The notes beneath the pieces were generated by a model. The model saw only the letters and a program-made list of their open reading frames with translations. It was not told where the DNA came from and ran no database searches. Shown here piece after piece: positions 11,955 to 24,013 of a stretch of DNA of 64,000 nucleotides. Made by a program: the position numbers and the translations under genes. The stretch is taken from positions 9,167,303-9,231,302 of the forward strand of contig NC_087075.1 in NCBI RefSeq assembly GCF_026151205.1. The letters are read 5' to 3'. The stretch is from Bolinopsis microptera. Taxonomy: Eukaryota > Ctenophora > Tentaculata > Lobata > Bolinopsidae. Numbering within the stretch: position 1 is the first letter of the stretch; each line of letters opens with the position of its first letter.

Positions 11955-12305
11955 GGGGTAGTGAGGAAATGAGAGCGCCAGTTGGAGGTAGTGGAGAGTT
12001 TCAGTAGTGAAGAGCTCTAGTTGGGGGTAGCGGAGAGTTTCAGTAGTGAAGAGCTCTAGTTGGGGGTAGCGGAGAGTTTCAGTAGTGAAGAGCTCTAGTT
12101 GGGGGTAGTGGGGAGTTTCAGTAGTTAAGAGCTCTAGTTGGGGGTAGTGGAGAGTTTCAGTAGTGAAGAGCTCTAGTTGGGAGTAGTGGGGAGTTTCAGT
12201 AGTGAAGAGCTCTAGTTGGGGTAGTGGAGAGTTTCAGTAGTGAAGAGCTCTAGTTAGGGGTAGTGGGGAGTTTCAGTAGTGAAGAGCTCAAGTTGAGGGT
12301 AGTGG
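11955..12305. repeat. 39-bp minisatellite
   Basis: About eight to nine copies of a 39-bp unit, GTAGTGGAGAGTTTCAGTAG followed by TGAAGAGCTCTAGTTGGGG. The copies are very similar, with GGAGAG/GGGGAG variants, and include the palindrome GAGCTC. Confidence 0.95.
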
Positions 12306-12987
12306 AGTGTTTTCGTTGAGCAGCAAAACTTTATAAAGAACTTCGATCTAACAACAAAAATTACGACTAAACTTGGTTTATTATAGTATTATCCCTGCAG
12401 AGAGAGATGGTTTGTGAGGTCAGTGTGGTTAATTACATATCTTATTGCATACTTTATGAAGGAGCCGGATAGTCGGGCAGCACCTTGTAACAGTAACTAA
12501 TCGTGCGTGCATTTTATACCGGAGTCTTTACTTACCTGATTAGAACCAAATTATCAGCTACTTAATTAGCTACTTAATTAGCTTCTTAATTAGCTATTTT
12601 ATTAGCTTCTTAATCAGTAACCTAATTAGCAGCCTAATTAACTACCTAATTTAAGAGCTGTAAATTAGTGGCTCAACGAGGGATAGAGCTCTTTATCCTA
12701 AGTTATGTTATATTTATTTAATTAGCCATGCTTAGTTGGAAGCGTAAACGCAACAACATGAACTTAATATTTAGAGGAGTACAATTACCGACCCGTCAAC
12801 GACCAAGACCTCATTATCAAATTTCCTGAGTCTTTTGATTTTACTTTACTTTGGTAAAAGACTGTTATATAAATGGCAAAACGATGTAAGTAATTTAAAT
12901 ACACAACAGTAGTTTTGTTTATGACAAATCCCCAAGATTCAAGTGATCAATTATAACCAGCATCAGTATCACCACCGATCTCAAAAC
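12306..12987. other. No gene seen
   Basis: AT-rich. A short CTTAATTAGCTA-type tandem repeat occupies about 12555-12650. No coding signal. Confidence 0.4.
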
Positions 12988-13090
12988 ATCACGTGACATG
13001 ACGTCGCACCACGTGACATTACATCACACCACGTGGTATGACGTCACACCACGTGGTATGACGTCATATCACATGACGTCACACCACATG
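12988..13090. repeat. CACGTG-TGACGTCA repeat, about five copies
   Basis: Five imperfect copies of a CACGTGRYATGACGTCACAC unit in tandem. This is the largest cluster of this motif in the window. Confidence 0.85.
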
Positions 13091-13554
13091 TAGACCTCCC
13101 TCACTAACCACCAACTCCACCACTCCACCATCATAAGAACAAGACAGATCCAACTCAGTACTTAGCATGTTTAATTAAATGGTTAATTAAGTGATTAATT
13201 AACAATCCTCCCAGCTGATCTCTAGCCTATACATTCTAACTAGCTGGGTAGCTTGTAGTTCAGAGTATTGTGAGTAATTGTATTGTTGCTATCTACAATA
13301 AAGATCTGGACTGGATACATCAATTGTATTACGATTCTGGGGTAAATTTCTGTTGTTCCCGTTCATTATTATTAATCAACTATATACAGCAAACACAAGA
13401 TAATATAAATTAAATCATAAAATCGAGTGGCCGAGTAGTCTCGACTCACCCATAACTTCTCCAAAGGCGTCTATCATGAGCTTTGTACACTAAATCGTTG
13501 AAATTACTTAAACTAAATCTTTTATTTACAATCACAATAATTTGTTTTGTCATA

Positions 13555-13950
13555 ATGTCTTTTAATAATAAATCAAATAAATTTGAACGAGGTTCATTAT
13601 TACGACAAGGAAAAGGCTCTTATCAGGATAAGGAACTAAAGAAATGGTCTATTCAATGTAACAACATTCATGATCACAAATTATTTGTTATATTGTATTA
13701 CGACCACGGACAGGTTTTGGAACATAAAAGTGATAAGTTGGTCCCAGGAATGAGACCTTTATACAGTTGTGACGTTATAAAAACTGAAAATACATTGAAA
13801 AGATACAAAACAGTAAAGAAAGTTAATTGGATCCCCGATTTTTTGAAGGAAAGAATTGACAGCAAAAGCCACAAAAATAAAAAATACAAAAAATCAGACA
13901 GTACAATACGAACATTTGGGAAAGCCACCAGAGATGACGAGAAACTTTAA
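13555..13950 (+). CDS. Hypothetical basic protein, 131 codons, intronless frame
   Basis: An ATG at 13555 opens a 131-residue frame ending in TAA, with AATAAA immediately after the stop as a possible polyadenylation signal. The protein begins MSFNNKSNKFERGSLLRQ and is rich in Lys and Arg, with a basic C-terminal third (HKNKKYKKSD). No signal peptide follows this ATG. The frame is open a further 24 codons upstream with hydrophobic content (LLFTITIICFVI), but there it lacks an ATG. Amino-acid composition looks protein-like (WSIQCNN, VILYYDHGQVLEHK), yet I recognise no family. It may be a small retrocopy or a single exon of a larger gene. Confidence 0.4.
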   Translation: MSFNNKSNKFERGSLLRQGKGSYQDKELKKWSIQCNNIHDHKLFVILYYDHGQVLEHKSDKLVPGMRPLYSCDVIKTENTLKRYKTVKKVNWIPDFLKERIDSKSHKNKKYKKSDSTIRTFGKATRDDEKL

Positions 13951-15285
13951 AATAAAAAGATGGTCGTGACACTGGGATTTTATCGTATATTTGAGTGCAT
14001 AACAAATAGTAAGTTATCACAGTACTTAACTGAAAATGTATTATATTAAACACGACATTCAGCTGAAAAAGAAAATGCCTACTTCGCATATTCAAGACAA
14101 AATACAAGCGTTAAATCCGGATTTCCACGTTTAAAAAAATAGCACAAATAAAAACAACAAAAGACATAATAATGAAAAACTATATGATAAAAAACATAAT
14201 ATAAAGATATAATAAAACTGAATAGTGAATACTGAACAGTCAACATGGATTACTCGACGTATGATCTATCAGAGCATACCACCACAATTTATTAAACACG
14301 ATCCTCAACAAAAGATAACACAACCACCAGAACCCTCCGCAAGCAATACAACATGTATACCACTAACTCACTAATACTCCGAGGGGGGTATGGGAAACAA
14401 CAGAAATTAATAAAGAATTTCAAGCGTGGTGAATATTGTTGACGGGTGGTTGGTTCATCCGTTAACCAGCACAAGAGAACGAGATGCCGTGTGAATGCGG
14501 AGAACTCATGCCCCACAAGTAGTCCCTAGGTTAGGTGACCCTCATATCATCAGGATTCAGGCCCTTATCATCAGTTTCTACAGATTCCAGGGACCCAGAA
14601 ATGGTTCCGTGCCCCTTACGAGTACGCAGTGATAATTAAAATACTTTACTTATTTGATTAAATACTTTACTTATTTGATCACAGTAATTAATATCTGCTG
14701 GGAAGTGGCTAAATAGTCAGATGTTTGTTGGGAGCTAAACCAATCGACTGATATCTGTGGAAAATAACAGGGGGTCTCACTATTGACGTGTAATAAATTT
14801 TATGGTAATCAAATTTGTGCTACTGTAAAACAAGATGGAAAGTTGACCATATTTTTCAAAGAAATACCCAACATAATGCGTGGTAGAAATCCCACTGTAT
14901 AACGAGATAAACAATAAAGCATTCAGCAGGCTAGAATTAGTGGCAAAGTGGAGAATAGTGGAGAATTAGTGGCAAAGGCCCCGGAAAGCAGCTGGATTAT
15001 GAGCATCCGGGATACTAAATAAGCCGTTAACTCGCTATAATACCTCCGTTTTAGCCTACTCAAAGAGTTAAAGTGTAGCTAGGCAACTGTATCTAGGTTA
15101 CTGTAACTAAAGTGTGACTAAACGTGTGATAACTGTACCTAAATGTGTGATATATCCTGGGTAGTATAAGTAATATTATAACTCGTGCTAATTCCCAGTG
15201 GTCTGGTGAGTATTGTAGTGACAAAGGAAAGTATAAGTGTGACAGTTAATGGTGGACCATGTTGTTGGTACGATGGCAGCTTGCT
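13951..15285. other. No gene seen
   Basis: AT-rich sequence containing several short open frames without splice signals or motifs. Nothing else was recognised. Confidence 0.35.
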
Positions 15286-15289
15286 GCAG

Positions 15290-15832
15290 TTTGGTAACTG
15301 TAGCTAGGTAGCGACAGTACCTAGGTAACTGTAGATTGGTTACTTATAGAGGTAAGTGTAGCGGGTAACCAGGTAACTGTTGCTAGGTAACTGTAGATTG
15401 GTTGGTTACTTATAGAGGTAAGTGTAGCGGGTAACCAGGTAAATGTATCTAGGTAACTGTAGATTGGTTACTTATAGAGGTAAGTGTAGCGAGTAACCAG
15501 GTAAATGTTGCTAGGTAACTGTAAATTGGTTACTTATAGGGGTAAATGTAGCGGGTAACCAGGTAAATGTTGCTAGGTAACTGTAAATTGGTTACTTATA
15601 GAGGTAAGTGTAGCGGGTAACCAGGTAACTGTATCTAGGTAACTGTAGATTGGTTACATATAGAGGTAAGTGTAGCGGGTAACCATGTAACTGTTGCTAG
15701 GTAACTGTAGATTGGTTACTTATAGAGGTAAGTGTAGCGGGTAACCAGGTAAATGTTGCTAGGTAACTGTAAATTGGTTACTTATAGGGGTAAGTGTGGC
15801 GGGTAACCAGGTAACTGTAGCTAGGTAACTGT
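15290..15832. repeat. 62-bp minisatellite
   Basis: About eight copies of a unit of about 62 bp containing GGTAACTGTAGATTGGTTAC, TTATAGAGGTAAGTGTAGCG and GGTAACCAGGTAACTGTTGC. Units vary in GTAACTG/GTAAATG and GAGG/GGGG. GGTAAGTG resembles splice donors but lies in a repetitive non-coding context. Confidence 0.95.
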
Positions 15833-16547
15833 ATAAATCCATCTCTAGCAGTCTGGTAAATAGTGTAACAAAGGCAGCAGAGACACACTGGTAGTTAATC
15901 GTGGTACCCCCCTCTGACGAGCTAGTAGTCCCCTGATATATTTGATTGTATTGGTCATTGAGCATTCATGATATAACATGATAATCACGGTACAGAATAT
16001 AGTCGTGACTTGTCGTCATGTTCATGATATGCTGTGTTAGTGACAAACGTATTCGCGTTCATGATAACCGCGGTGTCTTTATACTGACTACAAGCCCAAG
16101 CAGTCATTGTTGGTAACAGTAATAGTAATGGTTGTGTTCATGGTGCAGGTTTGCTTGTCCGTGGTAACTGACGTTATTTATTAGCGATCGCTCATGTTGG
16201 CGCATGACTTTTAGAGTCATATCAAGTGTTTATTTAATGGGAACCTGGCAATGTGACACAGGATGTCCACGGTAAGGTGAGGTGAGGGACCGGTCCACCT
16301 TGGATCTCTCAAAGGATGAAAATCGTGATTCGTGATTCATACTAAACCCCTTTAGTCATATATATGTTTTAATTTTTTAATCTTATTCAGTATTTCTTTA
16401 AAATTTCTTTTATTGTTCATTTTAGTATTTTGAATAGGAGCTAATGCAAGGGTTAATTCTTTAAAGTTATTTACTGAAAATATAGTCTGGCTCATAGCCA
16501 GATTAGGTCATTAGGTCAGAACAGAGAGTTAGAGTCCTAAAGATCAC
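15833..16547. other. No gene seen
   Basis: Unassigned sequence. Repeated TTCATGATA words occur at 15960-16070. Confidence 0.35.
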
Positions 16548-16830
16548 AGGATTTAGTCACGTGACACAAACCAATCAATCAGAACACAGGATTTAGTCAC
16601 GTGACACGAACCAACCAATCGGAACATAGGATTTAAGCTGCAGATGTTTGGTATTGCACTCACTAAATTGTGAACAAACTCTAGTAAAAGATGTCTCACC
16701 TTGTAGTTGTAGTGGATACCGGATCCTAAGCCATCCTCTAATCACACTATAGACACTAACAGTCACTTTTCTGAGATTAAACCAACAAGGATTTATTCAC
16801 GTGACACAAAACCAAACAATCAGAACACTT
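16548..16830. repeat. Dispersed repeat of about 40 bp
   Basis: Three to four imperfect copies of AGGATTTAGTCACGTGACAC followed by RAACCAAYCAATCRGAACA, two adjacent (about 16548-16632) and one diverged near 16790-16830. Confidence 0.75.
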
Positions 16831-18350
16831 TTCTGAGATTAAATCCAACAAGCTGCACTCAACGTACAAACACAACTTTAACAGCAGCGGTTGGTAAAAT
16901 ACAACGTCTCTAACATATGATGTGTAACATAACAAATTTTAATTATAATTTACGTTTAGTGTCCGTGCAGCTAGGAACTGAGTACCGACAAGTGGGATTA
17001 CAAAAACGTGGTGGTGGTGTGGTAATCACATACGTACTGTTATAGTACGTGATTAATAGAGTTTCACAGGGATCAGTGCAATCCTGGCTCTGTTATAATA
17101 CGTGATTAAACTAGTTTCTTCTTGCAGGTATTTACAGGGATGCACAATAAGTGATAGTATGAGTTGTAAGGTGGACGGATCTGGTGGAAGTTTGATCCAC
17201 TTATTTATTATTTATTCGAAATTTCTATTATATGACTAACGAAAAAATAAAAATTATTCCGCTCTATTTTCATAATTGTTTCACATTGGATAAAAATGAT
17301 ATTTTGTTTTTCTCTCAATTTCGATGAACAATTTTTAAAGGATAAATGAAAAAAACAAACTTTGCCGCTGTATTTCTAAATTTTCCCCACAAAAATGCTG
17401 CCTACTAGGTCTAAGAGTATTAAAATTTAAATCTAACATTTGAAGTTGAATTGCTCAGCTTAAACATTTACTGTCTTTCGTCGTAATAAACCCGACATTA
17501 CTTCGGGTAATTTAATTGTAAAGCCTTAAAATTAATCTTTTGTCTTAAAAGTTACACCATGTCTCACAAGTTACGGTCGTAAAGAGTCTTCTTGTAAACC
17601 CATAATGCCCAGACATACCAGAGGGTAGAATGCTTGCGGAGGGTAGATTGCTTGCAGAGTGAGCGGCATTCTGTGCAGCGTCTAAATATTTACCCTCAGC
17701 AGCAGTATATCATGACGGTCGAGACATTTTGTAGCTGCAGATCACAGGGTAACATAGCTTTATACCCACAATAATGTCTAAAGGGTGACATGTTGCGACT
17801 GTAACAGTATAAAATAGCTATACTATTCTACTACTCTTTGAAATATTTATTTATTTTTGAATATCGCAGACGGGTACGTATCTTAAAATTTGTGGACAAT
17901 GGTGAGTACCAGGATGAATCTGTTGCCGCGAGTCTGACTTTTAGGAAAAATTCAATTCATTGGATATAGACATACCAGACATCAGATATACGCATATCAG
18001 ACATACCAGACCTTCATACAAACCTCAATTTGTGTTATTGAAAGAGGAAACAATGAATAAGACTGCGACTTACTCTACTATTGGACTCAAAAGCAAAGGG
18101 TTCATTTTCTCTTATCAGTACACAACCTCCACTATAAGCCCACAGCAAATACTACAAAATTATGCGAAAATTTATGAGGTTAAGCATATAATATTTGCAT
18201 AAGAAAATCATAGTAAACCCACGGTCCAATAAAACAAAGCTGATAACTATTTCCCCTTTTGACCTCAGATTCGTTAATTATACGTGATTAACAACTACTC
18301 TGAAGCTGATAACAGTAAACAAGATTAAAGAAAACCTGAAGATTATAACT
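16831..18350. other. No gene seen
   Basis: AT-rich. Small repeats such as ATACCAGACATCAGATATA occur at 17965-18010. An 80-codon frame here has no coding character. Confidence 0.35.
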
Positions 18351-18353
18351 AAT

Positions 18354-18510
18354 CCCACGTGGGCTGATCACGTGATGACGTGATCACGTGCGCTGTCACT
18401 TGATGACGTGATGACGTGAGCACGTTGGCTGATGACGTGAGCACGTTGGCTGATGACGTGATCACGTGGGCTGATCACGTGATCACGTGGGCTGATCACG
18501 TGATCACGTG
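18354..18510. repeat. GATCACGTG/GATGACGTG palindromic minisatellite
   Basis: Alternating GTGATCACGTGGGCT and TGATGACGTGAGCACGT units. Nearly the entire block is made of palindromic CACGTG, GATC and GACGTG words, so it can form multiple small hairpins. Confidence 0.85.
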
Positions 18511-19016
18511 TTGGGAGTAGTTAATGTGAATGTTAGATTCGTTAATTGGATAGGATTTGTGGTGAGATTCCAATAACTGACAATTTCTCAGCCGCGCTAC
18601 ATGAAAAGTACTACAGAGCCGGAAATGGACTGGATAATAACGTACCTGATACATAATTGCAGGGCAATTTACTGAAAAAACGTTGATTATTGTAAAATTC
18701 ACGATTCTTTCCAGCGGTGCGCGATGAATTCAAGAGCGATGGCACTCAATGTAAGAAATATTGAAAGAATAGTTAAGACTTATTTTAAGATATGATCATA
18801 CTTTTAAATGCTTTTAGGGAACATTTGTCGTGTAAAACATTGTACGTGGGCACGATGGGATCATCTGAAGTTAATGTTAATTAACCAGCTCCTTTCTTCC
18901 TACAGCACTTATATCGTTTGTGGTCACTGTAAAAATCAGTAGCAATCTTGAAAAAAGGGCTGTTTCAATTATATGACTTTAAAATTACTTCATACATGCA
19001 CATATTACTTACTTAC

Positions 19017-19452
19017 ATGCAGTCCCGTATAATGCTACTAGAACCACCAGAAAGTGTAACAAGAACATTACTGGTAGTGTAACAAGTAACAGGAAGACAA
19101 ACAAACAACCCCCTACATACCCTATATTGTTGAGTAGTCCCTCGAAAGAGTCCTCCCCCAACCCGGCCTCCTGCGTCTCATCATCATCCACCCAGGCTGC
19201 ATCCTCAAATATAGTAGTACACGTGCTAGGCCGTCTGGTACCATGGAAACTGTGTCTCTTCTCCGCAGTAACAGGTGAGCCTGGTACTTGTATTGCTCCG
19301 ACTACGTTGGAGGGAGATTTAGTTGAGAGGGATTTATCCGGATGGAGATATCTGTAGTTTCCCTTGTAGACTTCTCCCATTGCGAGGCTGAAGCGAGTTC
19401 TTTTACGGGCTCTGTTGCGTTTAGTGGTGTACACGCTGGATGCAAGGATCAT
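19017..19452 (-). CDS. First coding exon of a membrane protein, unknown family
   Basis: A minus-strand ATG at 19452 opens 145 codons, followed by a strong donor (GCAT|GTAAGTAAGT) giving a phase-1 exon end at 19017. The protein has a basic start (TTKRNRARKRTRFS), a Ser/Thr/Pro-rich middle and an acidic stretch (WVDDDETQEAGLGEDSFEG). A hydrophobic segment of about 28 residues follows (residues about 112-140, GGCLFVFLLLVTLPVMFLLH region), probably a transmembrane helix. There is no signal peptide at the start, so the N-terminus is probably cytosolic. GC content and CpG are higher than in the flanks. No later exon was found on the left side of the window. I do not recognise the family. Confidence 0.6.
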
Positions 19453-19469
19453 GGTGATGGGGGTGGTTG

Positions 19470-19690
19470 GTGATTGTAGCTGAGTTGCTAGGTTAATGTA
19501 GCTGAGTTGCTAGGTGATTACAGCTGAGTTGCTAGGTAGTGGGGAACTGTATCTAGGCAACCATGAAGCTATGTAACCGTTACTTGTTGACTGCACCTTT
19601 GTAACCGTTGGTAACTGTAGCAGGTTGCTGGGTAACAAGTATCTCGATAACTGTAGCAGAGTAGCTAGGTTACTGTTGGTAACTGTAGAT
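19470..19690. repeat. TAGCTGAGTTGCTAGGT / GGTAACTGTAGC repeats
   Basis: Imperfect tandem copies of a roughly 25-bp unit directly upstream (5') of the minus-strand exon at 19017-19452. The words GTAACTG and GCTAGGTA also make up the 15.3-15.8 kb array. Confidence 0.6.
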
Positions 19691-20121
19691 CAACGAGAAA
19701 CTCGTACAACTGATGACTGGAATAAAGCGGTGTCTACATCTTCACTGAACACATAAAATAAGGCAATATTAATCTAATATTTAAGTATATTTCCAGTTGC
19801 TTAATCGCCAATGCGGTCGTCATTGATTGCTGGTTTTGGAAAAGCAGGAAAAGCGGAGAATAAAGTAATACTAGATAAGACGCTCACAACAAATTCAAAT
19901 CTTTTGTTTTTTGAAACATTTTTTTTCATGAATCAAAGCTGAGAAAATATCAAAAATTCATCAAATTCCATTCTCTACTAACGAGTTCCTTATTCAATTC
20001 TAAAAATAAAATTGAAACTAAATCGCACAAAGAGCTATCATCGCACTGCAGGCGATCACACAATCTACAGAAGAATGTGGCAGAGAGTCAACAGATAAAG
20101 GCAAAGCTGATACAAATCATT
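19691..20121. other. No gene seen
   Basis: AT-rich. The segment ATCACACAATCTACAGAAGA at 20055 is a diverged direct copy of a segment at about 20305. Confidence 0.35.
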
Positions 20122-20868
20122 ATTACTACTAGACAGCTGTGTGTGTGTGTGTCTGTGTGTGTAGGATCTTCTATAATTCTAGTTAATTCCTAATTGCTCA
20201 TCTGCGGTTACATAATGCCCTGTTCACGCACTGTCACGTGCCGTCATCACACTGTCACGTGCCGTCATCACACTGTCACGTGCCGTCATCCTTCAATAAC
20301 AAATATCACACAATTTACAGAGGAATGCAGCAGAGAGTGGAGAGAATAGAGCTGAATTTATTCTGCAGAAAGCGCCCAGAAATTTTGGCGTATGCCAGTT
20401 GTTCCACCCTGATTAATGTGTTGCTGTAATTGTGTAAATTAATGTCCTGTAGGTAGGACGTGCGTGATTACGAGACATTATACACACGATCATTTAATTA
20501 ATTAAGGTATTAAGTTATTATGAGCTACGATCACTGGATTTGTAGAGCGTGAAACTGAGGAAGTTAATTAATGCGGGTTTAATTAGGAATTATTTATTAG
20601 GAAAGTGTATCTAGTTTAGTTTTACAAGTCAACCAATATGAAATTTGTCGAGTGAAGGAATTGTAACAACTAACAACATCGGATTTGTAGCGTGATTGTG
20701 GCCTACAACTTGTGGGTGCGTGATAATTGTACTATGACGTCACGTGACAGTGTGATAACGTCACGTGACAGTGCGTGAACAGGGTAGAATGTAACTGCAA
20801 ATGAGTAGTTAGGAATTATCTAGGATTCTACAAGATCGTACACAACTGTCTACTGTCTAGTAATACTG
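20122..20868. mobile_element. Inverted-repeat element with arms of about 130-170 bp
   Basis: The left arm (about 20122-20290) and the right arm (about 20736-20868) are imperfect reverse complements. They share TATTACTA-TAGACAG, AGGATCTT, TTAATTCCTAA and a TGTTCACGCACTGTCACGTG segment. The left arm adds a (TG)n stretch and three copies of a 21-bp CTGTCACGTGCCGTCATCACA unit. The intervening roughly 450 bp encode nothing recognisable. It resembles a foldback or MITE-like element. Target-site duplications were not resolved. Confidence 0.65.
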
Positions 20869-20869
20869 C

Positions 20870-21398
20870 TCTTCTTTACAAGTTAAAGCTAGACAGCTAA
20901 TGTTGACCTGTAACAATAAAGTCTGACTTATGAACTCATATGAAGGGTCTGCGACTATAATGGTTTATAAAAGGTCCCCAGGGATAAAGATGGTGGTGAT
21001 TAGGTGCTCGCACAATTAACTCACTAATTACGGATGAAAGAAGGGGTTTGTTTACAAGTTCACAGTGGTGAGAGATATGTTATACTTTATTCATGAGATA
21101 AATGGGGGTATTGTTAGGTATCTAATGCGGCCAGAAAGAGATGAGACATTAATAATTCATAAGACACCTATTGTGTTGTGGATTGTTATCTTATCTTGCG
21201 TCACAAATCCACAAGCGGGTTGTAAGAACGTCTACCTCAAAACACGTTCCATACACATTCTTTACACGTGTGATGTTGTCTATCTCATTACAAAATCATT
21301 AATTAAACGAGATTCGTTTTTGTGAGAACTGAGAAAGTCTAGATTCGTTCTGAGAAAGTCTACTTTATTGGATTCAACCCTGTCTTAGATGCTCTGAT
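20870..21398. other. No supported gene
   Basis: An 86-codon plus frame (21065-21325) has no recognisable motif and sits in AT-rich DNA. No other feature. Confidence 0.3.
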
Positions 21399-21452
21399 AG
21401 TGTGACAGTGTGACAGTGTGACAGTGTGACAGTGTGACAGTGTGACAGTGTG
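21399..21452. repeat. 10-bp GTGTGACAGT microsatellite
   Basis: About five and a half perfect copies of a 10-bp unit. Confidence 0.95.
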
Positions 21453-22005
21453 CTAAGTACGATATATAAATTGGAGATTAAAAGCTTGTAAAAGGTAAAA
21501 AACAAGACATAATATTAATACTAAATCGCAAAACAGCTAGACACTAGTTCGTAGTCACATAGCAACTGTTGCTAGGTTACACTGTATCAATCAAAGGTCT
21601 GATCAGTGATGATATGCTGGTTAGGCTGCTAGGCGGCGTTAATAATCCGACTAAAACAATAAGCAAAGTGATGTAAAATGTATATACGCATATAGGCATA
21701 TGTTTCAAAGTGATGTTGGAGTTTCTTCAACGTAAAATGTATATAGGCATATTATGTTTCATCAGAAACATCACAACGTAAAAACCTTCTATTTCGATGT
21801 TGACTCTAGCAAGTATAAAATATATATTCTGATAACTGACAAGCGAACAGAAGTACACAACCTTATATTCCTAACTCGAGATACAAGCAAGTAAAGTCTA
21901 TTATGAGTCCTGACTGAATCTGCAAAGATTAAACAGGCATTAAACATGAGACTCAGTGACGCAGAAGGAATATCTGGTGAACGTCTATGGGATGACTACG
22001 GATCT
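21453..22005. other. No gene seen
   Basis: AT-rich. A GTAAAATGTATATA-GCATAT segment is repeated at about 21673 and 21731. Confidence 0.35.
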
Positions 22006-22945
22006 TGTAACACTGACAGTGACACCCAAGGAACGTGTAACACTGACAGTGACACCCAAGGAACGTGTAACACTGACAGTGACACCCAAGGAACGTGTAA
22101 CACTGACAGTGACACCCAAGGAACGTGTAACACTGATAGTGCAGACACCCAAGGAACGTGTAACACTGACAGTGACACCCAAGGAACGTGTAACACTGAC
22201 AGTGACACCCAAGGAACGTGTAACACTGACAGTGACACCCAAGGAACGTGTAACACTGATAGTGCAGACACCCAAGTAACGTGTAACACTGACAGTGACA
22301 CCATAGGAACGTGTAACACTGACAGCGACACCATAGGAGCGTGTAACACTGGCAGTGACACCCAAGGACCGTGTAACACTGATAGTGACACCCAAGGAAC
22401 TTGAAACACTGACAGCGACACCCAAGGAACTTGAAACACTGACAATGACACCCAAGGAACGTGTAACCCTGACAGTGACACCCAAGGAACTTGAAACACT
22501 GACAGTGACACCCAAGGAACTTGTAACACTGACAGTGACACCATAGGAGCGTGTAACACTGACAGTGACACCACAGGAATGTGTAACACTGACAGTGACA
22601 CCCAAGGAACGTGTAACACTGACAGTGACACCCAAGGAACGTGTAACACTGACAGTGACACCCAAGGAACGTGTAACACTGACAGTGACACACAAGGAAC
22701 GTGTAACACTGACAGTGACACCCAAGGAACGTGTAACCCTGACAGTGACACCCAAGGAACGTGTAACACTGACAGTGACACCCAAGGAACGTGTAACACT
22801 GACAGCGACACCCAAGGAACGTGTAACACTGACAGTGACACCCAAGGACCGTATAAAACTGACAGTGACACCCAAGGCCGTGTAACACTGGCAGTGACAC
22901 CCAAGGAACTTGTAACACTGACAGTGACACCCAAGGAGCGTGTAA
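22006..22945. repeat. 30-bp minisatellite, about 31 copies
   Basis: Units of CACTGACAGTGACACCCAAG followed by GAACGTGTAA, with a few 33-bp variants (GTGCAGACA), substitutions (CACCATAGGAGC) and one shorter unit. On the plus strand one frame gives the decapeptide GTCNTDSDTQ, broken by TGA where GTGTAA has become CTTGAA. On the minus strand three frames are open for 296-350 codons. There is no start context, splice signal or composition change, so I read it as a satellite. It is followed by GGAACTTGTAA repeats to about 22980. Confidence 0.9.
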
Positions 22946-22980
22946 GGAACTTGTAAGGAACTTGTAAGGAACTTGTAAGG

Positions 22981-24000
22981 AATATATGTGTTTACGAGCT
23001 GCCATTAGCTCAAAAGAAATTATGTAACATGGTTTGGGATAGAGTGTTTAGATTCAATTCTAAAGGTGAAACGAAAGGATACGGTTAGAATCGCGTGAGG
23101 GCTGAAAAGTAATATTTCTAGTGTATCTTGACAAGAATGATTCTAAAATGAATTAATACCATATTGTATCTACACGTTTACTAGCCCGCTCAAGAAGAAA
23201 ATAATCACACTGGCATTTCGGAAGATGAGGTCGGTGGCGAGGGAGAGTTAAACAGTCAGCTGTAACTCTGACTGTTTTCCAATCGAAACTAAATCATTGC
23301 ATTAGACTTTGGCAATTTTAAGCATCCCTAAGCATGCTCAAGCGGAAAACAACAAAAACAGCAGTTCGGGAAAAAGATCAATATTTCGGGAAAACAAAGT
23401 CGGTACTCGAATTAACACCAAGTTTTGTCGAAACTAATTGTGCGATAGACTTGATTAACTCCGTTTAGGACATGTCATGTGTGCGGTAAAGCTGACAATA
23501 ACCGCGTGAATCCTGAACGCATCACACAAGTTTATACTGTACTACTAGCGATACTAATACACTGATACTGGATATCGCGGAGAGAAGCAATCAGATCATA
23601 TCTCTACCAGCCACAGGATCACTACATTTACAACTGGAGCAATCCAATATAGCTGAGGACTGATCCAATATATCTGGGGACTGATCCAATATATGTGGGA
23701 CTGCTGCTGCATCATTAGTGTAATTCTAGTTTGTTTACTATTCATACGTTATATAGCCTGGTGATCATAGGGTTCGTATTAAGATATCAACTAAGGTGAT
23801 TAGGCAGTGTATCTGGGAGAGAGAGAGACGTATTGGGTCGGTATTGACAGGAGTAGACGAGTTATCTTGTTATTGATGTGATACTAAACTGAAGCTTTTC
23901 AACGACTATGGGGAGTCTTGAGAGGAATAATTGAGGGAGCATTGTTTGTGGCAAGTGATTATTGACCTAGGTGTTTAGTTGGTGCGTATTTGTGACAGAC
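22981..24000. other. No gene seen
   Basis: Unassigned. GGACTGATCCAATATA is repeated three times at about 23655-23705. Confidence 0.35.
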
Positions 24001-24013
24001 GTTAGGGTCATTC

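Noticed and set aside
17960-18202. 80-codon plus frame
   Set aside because: It starts without a good ATG context and its first part is a short tandem repeat (ATACCAGACAT).
22006-22945. CRISPR-like array
   Set aside because: Units are contiguous without unique spacers, and the sequence is clearly eukaryotic.
21946-23005. Open frames up to 350 codons
   Set aside because: They come from a 30-bp minisatellite whose period is a multiple of three. All frames on both strands are open, and unit variants break the plus frame.
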